From Asterias amurensis (Eukaryota; Echinodermata; Asteroidea; Forcipulatida; Asteriidae): a stretch of 64,000 nucleotides of DNA. Below are positions 47,301 through 58,332 of the stretch, piece after piece (the stretch's first letter is position 1; the number at the start of each line of letters is the position of its first letter). The position numbers were made by a program, and so were the translations under genes. The stretch covers positions 374,501 to 438,500 of the forward strand of contig NC_092661.1 of NCBI RefSeq assembly GCF_032118995.1, in the 5' to 3' direction. The notes under the pieces were generated by a model. It searched no databases. It had not been told where the DNA came from and saw nothing but the letters and a program-made list of their open reading frames with translations.

Positions 47301-50300
47301 ATTGTCCAGGCCTGTATGGTTAATTTCTGAAAGGGAAAGGGCACCAAGGCATTTTCTCTTTGGTACATGTAACGGGCACCCTAGGAAATTTGAATGTCTA
47401 ATATAGCAATTTAAGGGCACCAAGGCAATGAGAGGGCAAGGCCATTTTCATTTAGAAAAAAGTACTTTCTTTGGAAAATCTTAAAGTCTGTGGGAAACTT
47501 TTAAAAGAGGCACCAAGGCCAAGTGCCAAGAGCAGGGGCAACAGAAGCCATTGCCATCATGGCTACTGTGAAATCTCAGGCCTTTATCCTATTAAACCTA
47601 AAACTAACTGAATCTCTTTTGTACGCTGCCCTCCATTTCACCAAACTGTTCCTAATTCTTCGGATTAATTTTATGACTTACATAGGACGAGTTAAGTTTT
47701 GTATCCATAGATGTTAGGACGCATTGAACCCATCCCAAGTAAGGATGAGTTACTCGTCCTAATTTGAGATAGGATTGTTCTTGGATTTGTTGAAATTAAT
47801 GGCAGGATTCCTTTTTCAGAAATTATTTTCAACTTTGAACTTCTCACCTGTCATTTTCCTGCAGCAAGTCCTTAGCCTTCTTTTCAAGCAGTTTGACTTC
47901 CTCTTGTGCATGGCTCACCTCCCCTGGTGCTATAGGTGTACCACTTGCCAAGCTTTCAACTTGTTGAACCAAGACCTGGCTGTGTTTTTGAGGTTGGGTG
48001 TCCAGTAATGAGCCCATGTACACTTCATATTCATTCTAAATAGACGGATCAACAAACAAAAAGGCAATAAGTTATCATCCAGGTAACACTAGTGTCATCT
48101 TGCCAAGTAGATTTTGTTTTTCAGAGAACTGTCTTGCTGAACATCGACCATGTTTAGACACTCAATATCCTGAGGGAATGCATGCAGTTGATTTGAAAGT
48201 AAACTCAAATTAATTTTAATGGCTTTTGCTGATGAGATGCATGTAAACACACTGCTTAAAAAAAAAATTGTTTTATCTTTCTGCCAAAAATAAACAAACA
48301 TCAGAACGTTTGAAGTTGTTTAAATTATGAATACAAGCACCTAAGGGAATGTGTGCATCCACATAAACAGACTGCTGCATAAAAACACACAATTTTTTTT
48401 ATCTTACTGTATAAAATAAACATGAAAATGTTTGAAGTTGTTTGAATTATAAACATTACCAGCACTGACATGCAGTTAACAGTGCAATTATTGACAATTA
48501 ACGTCAACGACATAAGATTGCCTCAAGCATGTTTGGAAAATAAAGCTATTATTTTTTATTTAAACTGCTGTTCCTACTATTAAATTAACATGACGTCTGA
48601 GCATAATTTGACATTTTATTCATAAAGGCACCTGCAAATTGTTGTTAATAAAGTGGATTGATTCACGCTTGAGATTGAACCTTGGGACATGAAATGAATA
48701 TCAATCTTGATGCAATTATTTGCTTATTATTTTACACAAACTAAACACCAATATAATAAAAATAAAAGTACAAGTGACCTGTATGCTTCGTTTTTGAAAG
48801 GGCAAGGGCACCAAGGCATCAAGACACCCGATGAGAAAATTGTACATTTAACTAATAGAGCATTTCAAGGGCACAAAAAGGAGGCAATCACGACAACTTA
48901 ACCACGACAATAACGTCCTTTGAATCTTGGGTCTTGAAGATTTACCAAATGTTATGAGTTACTGTAAATGGTAAACAGTAGGCATGAAATTTTGGGGAAA
49001 AAAGTAGGAAAATTTTATTAAGTGCAATGGCTGACCTACATGTACCCGTGGTGCAGGCTCTAATATGTTTGTTTTGGCTTTATTAATAACAGATTTTCAG
49101 ATATTTCAAAGGAAAAGAAAAAATCGAAAAAACAGACTGAAGCAGGGAGAATATCGAAGGCTTGTAAACAGTAGACTCCATGTAGATTCTACCCTAATCA
49201 ATAGTTTTTACTTCACTCAAACAGGAACGGCCTTAGGATGTTTTGTCCCCTAGGGTATACACAGCTACATACTTGCGGACTTAATTGGAGCTTGTGAGTC
49301 TTGAATCCACAGGTTATAACCTCTTCTTGTCAGTGTGTACTTTTAGTTATTTCCCATGAGACATAAAATATTGAAGATGAAACTAAAACACCGTGGTCAT
49401 GTGACGATGTTGACACTTAGTCTGATGATGCTTGTCCGATGCTTCCTAGCTAGAGGCAATGACATTCCCCTGGTCATTGCCTCGGTGCCCTTGAAATGCA
49501 GTAGAAATTTACAATTTCCTCAAAAGGTGCCCTTTACCAAGGAGAAAATGCCTTGGTGCCCTTGCCCTTTCAAAAATAAAGCATCACGCGTGTGACATGG
49601 TAGTTTCCCTGAGCCGGAGTCTAGCTAACTGACAGATGTGTAAATGCTGGGTATTTAACATTATATGAAGCAGTAAAAGCGTAAAGAAAAGACTTTGAGC
49701 GTAATCAATCATGGATCCATTAAAACTTCATGTTTTGTTAACCATCAAAGCATTAAACTGTCATTCCAATTACTGAAATAGCTCATAAAGCATTCATTCA
49801 ATGTCAAATTCAAGCATGCCAGACTGCATTAAGCCACCGATAGACAAACATTTCTTATCTTAAAGTGTCATACTTTTCATTTAAAGCCATTGGACACGTT
49901 CAGTAATCAGCAATGTCCAAGGCCCACACTTCGCATATCACATAGTCTCGATATCGAGAATTGATATTGTTTTAATGTTTTCTCAAAAAGTAAAGCATTT
50001 TTTTTAAAAACCTTAGCTGTAAGCCCTGTAAGTTATTTGTAAATCTGTGAACTTTTAATTTCGGTTCTGTACCGAAAGTGTATAATGGCTTTAAACACAC
50101 GCTCAGGCCTGCAAGCTTCGTTTTTGAAAGGGCAAGGGCACCAAAGCCGTGTTCGCATTGGACTAACGTTTTACCGAGACAGTGGTTAACATTCCAAAAG
50201 GGGAAACTTACCAGCGTCCGCACTTGAATTTATTTGACACGAGACCGTGGGTAAACTAACCGAGCTGGCCCCCTGCGTGACATTGAATAGTTCGATAATC

Positions 50301-53300
50301 ACTAAAATATTAATCTTCCATGACAAAACATGTCAGCTTCTTCGGGCCATGGACGGACGGGAGATTTAACCGAGTCGCCGCGTCCGCATTGGACTTTCTG
50401 GCTCGGTTAAACTGACCTGGTCAATCTTCCTGGGCACCTTTGGCTCGGTTTAACTACCCATTCGGGTCGGGTAAGTTCATTGGGAGGAAAACTTCCTGGG
50501 CTGTTCGCATTGGACTTAAAATGGGTAAGTTACCCATTGGCTCGGTTAGTTTACCCAAATTAAGTCCAATGCGAACAGGGCTCAGGGCACTTTCTCTTGT
50601 GGTAAACCAATAAATAATAAAGCGGAAAAACATCTTATTACATTAGTATTTCCCTTCAATCAATTGAATAATTATGAATTGACAGATATCCTCACTACTC
50701 CAAGTACATTAAAAGTATATTCCATATTAAATAATCTGGTCCAACTGAGGTAAGTTCCATATGCCCCACCTAATAGAATCGCAAACTTGTTTATTGTGTC
50801 TCAAAAAGGAGTGAAGAAGTACGGACGGGAAAGTACTGAGTATACAATGCTTACACACATCAGTGTAAGGTTGAGCCAAATAATATTCTTTATTCCCCAT
50901 GCAAATTGAACATCTATTAAAAACAACTCAACTTGTTTTTACTACAAGCCTTCTGAGACATTCAAAATTTGAAACACTTTTAAGGTGGTTTCAGGCATTG
51001 ATAAAAGTTACAGCATAAAAATACCCCTGCAATTCACATCAGTACAGCTGTAATTGTTTTAACGCCACTCTCTCACTCACTCAGATATGGGTTGATTATT
51101 ACACGTAAACAAATAAATAATAAAGCGGAAAAACCTCAATATTACATTAGTCTTTCCCTTCAACTCAATTGACAAAAATAGTTATTAATATTGACCGATA
51201 TCCTCGCTACACCAAGGATGTCCCATATTAAATTATATGTTTTTCATTTTACAATTTACAAACGTTTGCAATCTTCAATCTTCATTGGAAGAAAAACAGC
51301 AGTTTGCTCTGAACATTTTGTGCACAATGAACACTACTTTGATTTTTTAGCAAAGGTGAATTTTTTTTTTTGGGGGGGGGGGGCAGCAAAAGCAACTGGA
51401 GTATCATGCTCCTGAAAAAGGGGAAAATCATTTACACTTTGGATTTTTGGAACAATTTGATTGTTTTAATCCTACATACAATCAAACGGACATGTGAAAA
51501 ATTCATTTCACAAGATCACAAAAGGACCTCAGATTAAAAATTTTGCCATCAAAACTAATATCAATTTACACAACCACATTACTTCAAAGTATGTTTCTCA
51601 AAATGTCTACTAATACTATCAAAAGCTGCCGTCTACTTTCTTCTTGCCAAAAGTTTGTATTGCATTCAGTTTAAGAGTGAGATTCATCATCAGTTCTGGG
51701 TTTTTTAATATATTTATTTTACCCAAAAGTGTCCAAACAAAAACATCTAAAACAGAAAACGTAAATCATATCTCAGGACCTCCTAGCCAAGAGCACTAAA
51801 GCGGTTTTTGTTTTCAGAAGGAAACCAACCAAGTACCATGACGAAGTAGGAAATGAAATTGTCATGAAGTTGTGACAAAATATTTTTCCTTTTTTAACCA
51901 TCAAATTACTAGTCACAAAATTGCTAGAAATAAACAAATATTTTAAAAGTCTACCTGTATCTGAAGCGTGTAGGAGCCACAATCGATGCATTGCACTGTT
52001 CTTTGTCTTGATACCATAATACGAACAAGTCAATTCCTCAAGAAATGAAAACAATCGCTGTGAGAAATCTTCTCTTTTAACCAACGATAACGATCACCAA
52101 GGAAGACCTAGAACAGTACAGCCAGTAAAGATGCAGTGAATCAAGTATTCACTGTACCAGCAGCATCAAATTACAACCAAAAGGTCTTCTGATACAATAA
52201 TGAACAAGTCAGTTTTCTTAAGAAACAAAAACACTCGCTGTGAGAGCTCTCCTGTTAAAACTGCAGTGACAATCACCAAGCAAGATCCTACAGCCAGTGG
52301 TGATGCAGCGAAAGCTTTTAACACTGTACCAGTAGCATCACATCACAACCTAAGGTTTTCTATATGAACAAGTCAACTTCCTCAAGAAACAAGAACACTC
52401 GCTGTGAGAAGAGAAACCTCCTCTTAGAACTGACGATATCACCAAGCAAGACCCTACATGCATGTAACAGCCAGTGGTGATGCAGTGAAAGCTTTTAACA
52501 CTGTACCAGTAGCATCACATCACAACCTAAGGTTTTCTATATGAACAAGTCAACTTCCTCAAGAAACAAGAACACTCGCTGTGAGAAGAGAAACCTCCTC
52601 TAACTGACGATATCACCAAGCAAGACCCTACATGCATGTAACAGCCAGTGGTGATGCAGTGAAAGCTTTTAACACTGTACCAGTAGCATCAAATCACAAC
52701 CAAGATGTTTTCTATACATAATAATTATGCCGGCAGCAGTGAGACAGCCAGAGACTTAGGCTCTGGAGCAGTCAGTGTCCCTATGTGATGTCTCAAATTG
52801 TATGCTTAGACAACAAGTCACGACCAATTTGAACTTTGTTTCACAAAGCTATAGTAATAAAATATCTTGTTTCTCCCGAGGAATTTTGAACTGGTCAATA
52901 ATCTGAATATTCAAAAAATGAACCTCTCCACATAAAAACAAAACAAATTTCAACCAAATTCAAATTTGTATTTGTTTATAAATCAGTTGTAGGTTGACAT
53001 ATGTATTATATTAAAATGATTTAGGGCTGAACAAAGGAAATTGGCTTAAAAGTGTGTTTTAAAAAAAAGAGAGTAGATTGCACAGTTTTTAATAGCCCAC
53101 AGGGCAAGATGAGAAGGGCGTTTACTAGCCCGTAGCAGATTTGACTAGACAATGTACGCCGGGCTAGTGTTAAGGGGCGAGCCCTGGCACTTCATGTCAA
53201 TAGAAGTTCCTGCAATAAATGAGATCGTATTGAAGGCCTAACTAATGCCGAGGCAAATAGGCAGTAATTTCATTCCCTGCGGAAAAGAGGTCATTTCTGC

Positions 53301-56300
53301 GTTGGACGTTCTCCAACACAGATTCTTTGTTACAGTCAATTTCACACTGTTCAATGTGTTATAATTGGATACAACGGAACCCAGTTAATACAAACAGTAT
53401 TCAGTCTGACCTACATGTACTCATCACAAATTATTCATGGCTGTTATCCACTTGGATAAACCCATCAGAAAACTGACCTTGTAAACTTTGTTGTTGCTTC
53501 AATTATGAATGTATACATTAGCCACACATGTATGGATTAGGCCTAAATAATAAGCTCATAATTCCTAACAAGAATCACCCAAAAATATAATAAATAAATG
53601 GATAAAATAACTAGAATTAACTTGGTTTTCCCCTTGGGTTCTATAGATATTCCTAATTATCTTATGATTATTTAAGCTCTTTGGGTTATCTATTTGCGAT
53701 TTGTTTTCTTCAAAATAGTCAGCCATCAATAAGAAATAAAACTATTCCTGGAACAAACACCAAAAACATAGGCCTACATATGATTTTCAGGGGAAAAATG
53801 TACAACTTAGAATCAAGTCTCAATCATCAATAGCCTAGGTGTTTGTCCCTGGTGTGTGTCCCTCAATATGTTGAATTAAACAGTAAATGAAGGAAAGTTT
53901 GATCAATAGAGGGCACTATTCGCCTATATCAGGGTTCAATTTCATCCAGCCTGTAAGCACAATAACCTGATAAGGGCAGAAAAGTATTGCTTAACAGAAA
54001 CAGGTTACCAGCCAAAGTTAAGTTGTTGTGACCGGTGCCCAACTTAATTTTTGCTCAGTAAAGAATTTTATCGAGTAGTTTTTTCTGCTGCAAACAGCTT
54101 TATGAATTTACCTCGCTGTAGATTTCAAATGCCAGTGTCTGGAATTTTGTAAGTTTGTGTGGGGAAGAAAATAAATTACTAAAAAGAATTAAGACTCAGC
54201 TGTTTTCTAGACTTGGTTTGACGATGAAACTTTGAATAATGTCCACGTACCTTAATACCGGCAAGTAGGTCACCAAAGGTTGGGGTCACTGTCATTAACT
54301 CCTCCCAAATGTTGCTATAAATCTGAAGACGATGGAAGTTTGGACCACTCAATCGATGTACCTCATCGAGAGACATTAAATCCTGGAGTAGAAAACAAAT
54401 AAAGTAACTTAAGGCAAATAATTTCTTATATTGTGATCATGATTTTTTAAGCCCAAGGTCTTGGGGATTTCCCCCAAAAATGTCAAGCCCCTGCCTTAAC
54501 TCCTGTGTCCCTATACTACATCCCAAAACAAAATCCACTGTAAGTCAGTTTAAACCATAAATCACAACCATCGCTCTATGCACAAGCCAGGCACTTTCTG
54601 CAAAATTTTAAATCTTTGTTATTTACTCATTTATTTTTTCAAAGAAAATGGGATGTTTTTGTTTTCTTCAATTTCATTGCCGTTCACTGCTATTTCACTA
54701 TTTGATTTTTAAATGAGGCATCATTGTTTCTAGCAAATGGCTTACTTGCCTTTAAATTTTACTGAAATTCAGTAGAAGATGATCTGAGAACTCATTAAGC
54801 ACTAAATGTGGTACATTATTAGTGGCTGCAAAAGGGAAACCGGTGTAAAATCACTTTGTAGACAACCTGGCCACCCTCATGTTAGACCCAATTACTTGGA
54901 AAAACCAACTTCGAACCCGCCGGTGGGCAACAAAGTGAATGAGTTTTATAAATAAAACACTTACCGTTTCCAACTTTTTCTCAAGATGTTGGACTTGCTT
55001 CCGTCCAGCTAAGACATTCTGTTCAAGCATGTCTGGTCTCTTCATGACGTTAGTCTGAAAGTCTACAAAGCGCTGGAATTGTTCTTTCTTAGTTACACCT
55101 CCGAGATGACTCTCAATAAACTGATGTCTTTGTAGATTGGAGCCGTCATCTTTTTTCATTTCTAATGGGGCTAACGATTTAGGAGATCCAGTCCTGTGTG
55201 GATACTTTGGTCTGGTACCCTGACTCGATGTAATGGGAAGCATAAGTTCAGGCAATCTCATTTCTTCGACGAAGACATTATCACTGATATAAGACGCGAC
55301 TGTGTTTGGTCGCTGATCGGTAGGGGATTTTCGCTCTCGACTTAACGGCTTGGTCTGAGGTGGACTTTTTCTTCTTTTTTGTACATTCCCAAGGGATTTG
55401 GGTACATTTTGTTGTGGTACATGAATACTTCCTGATGTCCCAATACCAAAGTTATACATAGCATCAGTCATTTCATCATGGTGTTCCGTTGAGAGACGAG
55501 GGGACGGTAATTTAGAAGGTTGATGCATTAATGGGATTTCCTTACCAGAGCTCTCCCACGGAATATGCGTTGCCTTGTCTGGCGGCTTCCATAAACGATT
55601 ATGATTCAAATGACCTCGGGTCATGAGGTCAATGTCATGTTTCTGTTCTTGGAATATTCCTTCTAAGAGGTCGTGTAGAGGGCGCTCTTGTACTTTCTCC
55701 ATCGTTTCGAAGCTTGCTTTCTCTGTGTGTAGAATGGTTGTTAATATTAAAATTGATTTTCAAGAGGTCAGGGGTCAGGGACAGATGGTCAAGGGGGATT
55801 GAATTTAAAGGGGGACTGTCATCAAGATTTAAGTCTTTAGCAAAAGTGGCGCACTGGTCGTCGCATCACAGTGTAAAAAATACTTCGCTGATTGTTATGA
55901 ACGACACAGACAGTGCACAGGTGCAGTAGCCGGGCTAGAGTTCATAATTTTGTATGCAGGCCCTATGTACCTGCATGTGTACAGTGCCGGACCTGCAGAA
56001 AAATTTCCGTGTCCTACCACCACTTTTTTTTATTAATGTGGAAACATTTTTTGTTACTACACACATGTAGGCCTATTTTATAACAAAGTTTTACATGTTT
56101 ATTGTAGGAATTTACTCAAACAAATTCAAAATCAAAAGTCAACAAATTTGCTTTTTGTAAAAATGTTTTTCCTGATTTGGAATATGACAAGTGACTCTTT
56201 CTTCCACTCCACTTAATTTCTAACTACATGAACAACTTTTTTGGGGGCGGCTTATGTCATAACGGCGGTCGCACTAAATACCGAAAACTCACGACCCCTC

Positions 56301-57252
56301 ACGACAACTCATGACAACAATTTTTGAATGCACTTTAACAGAACATTTGAACATAATACAACCGTTTAAATATGTTTTTTTACCCCGAATTTAGTAACGA
56401 ACGGAAATATTACACAGGGGGTAAGAGGGCTGAGTTGTATTTTTTCTTTTTGGTTTTAACTGCTGTTTATTACTTTCTTGTTAGTATCTATGCCGCCACT
56501 CTGGATTTCGAAGTTAAAAGGGGAGATCATTCAAATATAATATTTTGTTAAACTCCATGAGAGGCACATTGGTAAATAATTATCTTGCATATTGTTGTAT
56601 CACCCCTGCAGTATAATAGAATCGCCCACGTGCGTCGAAAGACAACATGGCGGAAACTACGGTTCGTTACTAAATTTGGGTAAAAAACATTTTTTTTACA
56701 ATTAAAAATACAGTTTTGTCAACAGTTTGAAAATGATTTGGGTGCATATATGACTCTTGTGCATGTATTTAATAACGGTTGACTAATTTTCAAATGTTCT
56801 GTTAATCAAAGTGCATTTAAAAATTGTTGTTATGAGTTGTCGTGAGGGGTCATGAGTTGTGGGTATTTCGTGCGACCCCATGACGGCAGTGGCAGGTTTG
56901 CATTGCAGTTGCACCATTCTACCTCCATGCCGGTTGCACTAACTAAGTTCTAGTTACAATAACGTAACCCTCCTGCCGACGGCGTAGCCGGAGGGTTACG
57001 AGTCGCTTCAATCGAAAAACGGCGAAATGGTCAAACACGTACAATTTCAACAGCTAGTCAACAGATTTGCTCAATTTTTTCCCCTTTCGAAAATCATGAC
57101 TTAAATTCTAAGAACACGACCTTAATCCTCAATATCTAATGAATAACATTCAACACACTATTGAGAAAGTATTTTGAACTAAAGTACAAAAACTTACCAG
57201 ATCCCGGAGCGAAACAGTCCCAGGTTCTATTTTGAACCTGTCGCTTCGCCAT
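41357..57252 (-). CDS. TSNAXIP1_N-domain coiled-coil protein, C6orf118-like
   Basis: Seven exons join in phase to 524 residues: 57198-57252 (MAKRQVQNRTWDCFAPGS), 54965-55722, 54251-54382, 47848-48035, 45317-45638, 41676-41737 and 41357-41414 (ends AGTSLGDD-stop). All introns are GT-AG. The N-terminal third is basic and disordered, except for GHLNHNRLWKPPD near residue 50. Residues ~220-345 match the TSNAXIP1_N pattern (translin-associated factor X-interacting protein 1): QHLEKKLE, LQIYSNIWEEL, TFGDLLAGIKNEYEVYMGSL; compare YKPLLSSIKNAYEGML in human TSNAXIP1. Residues ~345-500 are coiled coil. No membrane or catalytic motif. Relatives are testis- or cilia-linked, so a structural role is inferred. 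The ATG lies in CAAAATGGCG, a YY1-like context, within an inverted duplication (56965-57750). An internal ATG at 55702 could give a shorter form. Confidence 0.72.
42272..42664. mobile_element. MITE with CAGGGCTTGCTCTTAA ends
   Basis: CAGGGCTTGCTCTTAA at the left is mirrored by TTAAGGGGTGAGCCCTG at the right. Inner blocks GTAGCCCATAGG and GACAATGTATGCCGGGCTAG. A right-end fragment is at 53073-53186. Confidence 0.75.
42955..43110. mobile_element. 'GGGCACCAAGGC' family fragment
   Basis: CTTCGATGCCCCATGTCTTG with GTGCCCCTTCTACAG and CCTTGCCCTTTCAAACATAA AAT-type ends. Diverged copy in an intron. Confidence 0.5.
43393..43660. mobile_element. Diverged family A relative
   Basis: AAAGGCACTACACAC, then GAGAGAAACGGCTCCCTCTG and GATCAGATTTGTTATTTTAT. 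The right end is missing. Confidence 0.6.
43661..45226. other. Intron, nothing recognised
   Basis: Large intron of the C6orf118-like gene. No second gene or clear repeat seen. Confidence 0.4.
45665..45880. repeat. 112-bp tandem duplication, two near-identical copies
   Basis: TTCAGTCAGGTCAGTATGCT at 45665 repeats at 45777, and the copies differ at only a few sites (CCTCCTCTAG versus CCTTCTCTAG). A recent duplication 27 nt upstream (gene sense) of an exon of the C6orf118-like gene, where branchpoint sequences usually lie. Confidence 0.9.
45870..46020 (+). mobile_element. Interspersed repeat shared with 39395
   Basis: GGTTTGAATCATGCCAGGGG resembles a B box, followed by GGTTTTCCTCTCACATCTAA and AACTGAAATTTCTTC. 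The head may have been the target of the 112-bp duplication. Confidence 0.55.
46159..46594. mobile_element. Diverged family A MITE, copy 8
   Basis: Begins AAAGACACTGGACACTATTG and GTAATTACTCAAAATA, and ends AAGTATAGCGTGCCTTTAAC. The central region is partly duplicated (CTTCAGCTGAAGCC and CTTCAGGCCTGAAGCC). Confidence 0.7.
46731..47110. repeat. T-rich repeat related to 16155-16515
   Basis: GGTTAGCGTCCCCGCACGC and GCTAAGCATCCCCTCCCGCA blocks with GGGCGGCCTTTTTGAA. A G15 run starts at 47111. No coding content. Confidence 0.5.
47300..47560. mobile_element. 'GGGCACCAAGGC' family copy
   Basis: CAGGCCTGTATGG, GGGAAAGGGCACCAAGGCAT, GCAATTTAAGGGCACCAAGG and AGAGGCACCAAGGCC. Two partial copies appear fused. 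Confidence 0.6.
48775..48895. mobile_element. 'GGGCACCAAGGC' family copy
   Basis: CTGTATGCTTCGTTTTTGAA with AGGGCAAGGGCACCAAGGCA and CATTTCAAGGGCACAAAAAG. Confidence 0.6.
49435..49590. mobile_element. 'GGGCACCAAGGC' family copy, reverse
   Basis: GGTCATTGCCTCGGTGCCCT, TTACCAAGGAGAAAATGCCT and GGTGCCCTTGCCCTTTCAAA. A well-preserved reverse copy. Confidence 0.7.
49883..50096. mobile_element. Family B MITE, internally deleted
   Basis: TTTAAAGCCATTGGACACGT at the left; ACCGAAAGTGTATAATGGCT TT at the right. TTTTCTCAAAAAGTAAAGCA is retained. About 160 bp shorter than 27531-27901. Confidence 0.8.
50145..50582. mobile_element. Inverted-end element inserted in another repeat
   Basis: AGCCGTGTTCGCATTGGACT at the left is mirrored by AGTCCAATGCGAACAGGGCT at the right. 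GTCCGCATTGGACTT and GTTCGCATTGGACTT recur inside, with repeated GGCTCGGTT(A/T)A blocks. Flanks GGGCAAGGGCACCAA (left) and CAGGGCACTTTCTC (right) are the halves of a 'GGGCACCAAGGC' repeat split by this insertion. Confidence 0.75.
50600..52022. other. Intron, nothing recognised
   Basis: Between exons 3 and 4 of the C6orf118-like gene. A short duplicated block occurs at 50608 and 51117 (AATAATAAAGCGGAAAAAC, ATTACATTAGT, CCCTTCAA). The minus-strand open frame at 51773-52084 does not join in phase with flanking exons. Confidence 0.45.
52023..52720. repeat. ~175-bp tandem repeat, four units
   Basis: GAACAAGTCAA starts near 52023, 52202, 52366 and 52543. Each unit contains CACTCGCTGTGAGA, ATCACCAAGCAAGA, CAGCCAGTGGTGATGCAG and CTGTACCAGTAGCATCA. 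The last two are nearly identical; the first is the most diverged. Confidence 0.9.
53073..53186. mobile_element. Right-end fragment of the 42272 MITE family
   Basis: GTAGATTGCACAGTTTTTAA with GACTAGACAATGTACGCCGG and TTAAGGGGCGAGCCCTG match the right 115 bp of the 42272 copy. Confidence 0.75.
53936..54110. mobile_element. Interspersed repeat related to 32458 and 62391
   Basis: GCCTGTAAGCACAATAACCT, CAGAAACAGGTTACCAGCC, GTTGTGACCGGTGCCCAACT and CAGCTTTATGAA. Lies in the intron just downstream of an exon of the C6orf118-like gene. Confidence 0.6.
56267..56877. mobile_element. MITE with ~85-bp inverted ends
   Basis: GGTCGCACTAAATACCGAAA and ACTCACGACCCCTCACGACA are mirrored by TGTCGTGAGGGGTCATGAGT and GGGTATTTCGTGCGACC. 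Homology continues through TTTAACAGAACATTTGAA. A second internal pair (TTTAGTAACGAACGGAAAT / ACGGTTCGTTACTAAATTTG) makes a nested palindrome. 611 bp. Confidence 0.88.
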
Positions 57253-57750
57253 TTTGTGACTTCCCGATGTTCATTGCTGTTAGACTAAACCATTCTGTAA
57301 AAGGGGTGTTATAAGGCAGCGCAGCAGTGCGTGTGCGCTGTCCGTTTACTATGCCCGCTGTTCACTCACTTAAAGCACTGCCGCACTGCAGCACCCCTTG
57401 TAACACCCCTTTTACAGAATGGTTTAGTCAAACTCGGCTGCGGCTCGGTCGGCTGGTACCTGCGGTTGGGTTCAGCGCTTGGGGCTGCGCATGGTAACCA
57501 GCGACAGGTTCAAAAATGTTTCGCTCCCGGAATCTGGTAAGTTTTTGTCCTTTTTTTTTCAAAATATTTTCTCAATTGTGTTTTTGAATCTTATTCATTA
57601 GACATTGAGGATTACGTTCGTGTTCATAGAATTTGTGTCATTATTTTTTAAAGTGGTAAAAAATGAGCAAATCTGTTGACTAAAATATTTCGCCGTTTTT
57701 CGATTGAAGCGACTCGTAACCCTCCGGCTCCGCCGTCGGCAGGAGGGTTA
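56965..57750. repeat. 786-bp inverted duplication containing a first exon
   Basis: TAACCCTCCTGCCGACGGCG at the left mirrors CCGCCGTCGGCAGGAGGGTT at the right. Matching arms include GAGTCGCTTCAATCGAAAAA, AAAAACTTACCAGAT, CCGGAGCGAAACA and AAACCATTCTGTAAAAGGGG. The left arm holds the first coding exon of the C6orf118-like gene (57198-57252, minus). The right arm holds a shortened mirror copy of it ending in a GTAAGT donor at 57537 (plus). The whole is bracketed by direct repeats ACTAACTAAGTTCTA at 56938-56952 and 57761-57775. Confidence 0.88.
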
Positions 57751-58332
57751 AGTTATCTCAACTAACTAAGTTCTAACTAACTAATTTTATTTTTAAAATT
57801 AGGCCTACACTACAGCTACACGTCATTCATTCTCATTCTGGCTCAAAATTACTGCTTGTCCGTCCAATTTGCATGCAAACAAGTTAACAATATTGTATTA
57901 CACAGTAATAGCACACACATAATCATATTCATACTTCTAAAATATGTACCTTGTTGTTGTTTTTATACTGTCTTTATTAGGGAAAAACTTCAGAAGTGTG
58001 TTGATTCTGTTGCCAAGTTTCAGCCGAGACTAGTTAATTTCTTGCGATTGAGGGCGCTCTGTAATTTTCGCCGTACGGGCACCACACGTGGGCACGCCCC
58101 CCCCCCCCCGGTCACTTGTACAAATCAAAACATGCAAACATAAAACAACCAGGAAATGCGTGTTTCTCAGTATATCACTATAAAACATACCTCGATATCT
58201 CCGGTCAGCCTCTGTCTAGCAGCCACATTGAAACCAAGCATGTTGATTGGCTTGAAGGAGACATTTTGCCTGAAGTTTACAGATAAAATTGACGATGATC
58301 ATCCGTCACCGTTCCGCCTCAGAATTCCTCTA
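57751..58332. other. Upstream flank, no confirmed gene
   Basis: Contains GAGGGCGCTC at 58050, a C13 run near 58099, and a minus-strand ATG with a GTATGT donor (58198-58248) whose phase does not fit the neighbouring gene. Confidence 0.4.

Noticed and set aside
51773-52084. 103-codon minus-strand open frame as an exon of the C6orf118-like gene
   Set aside because: Flanking exons (54251 and 48035) join directly in phase and preserve the LAGIK-NEYEVYM domain continuity, and the frame overlaps a tandem repeat.
58198-58248. Minus-strand ATG exon (MLGFNVAARQRLTGDIE) with a GTATGT donor as first exon of the C6orf118-like gene
   Set aside because: It ends in phase 0, but the next exon's acceptor needs one carried base. 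The exon at 57198-57252 supplies that base. It may belong to an unseen transcript.
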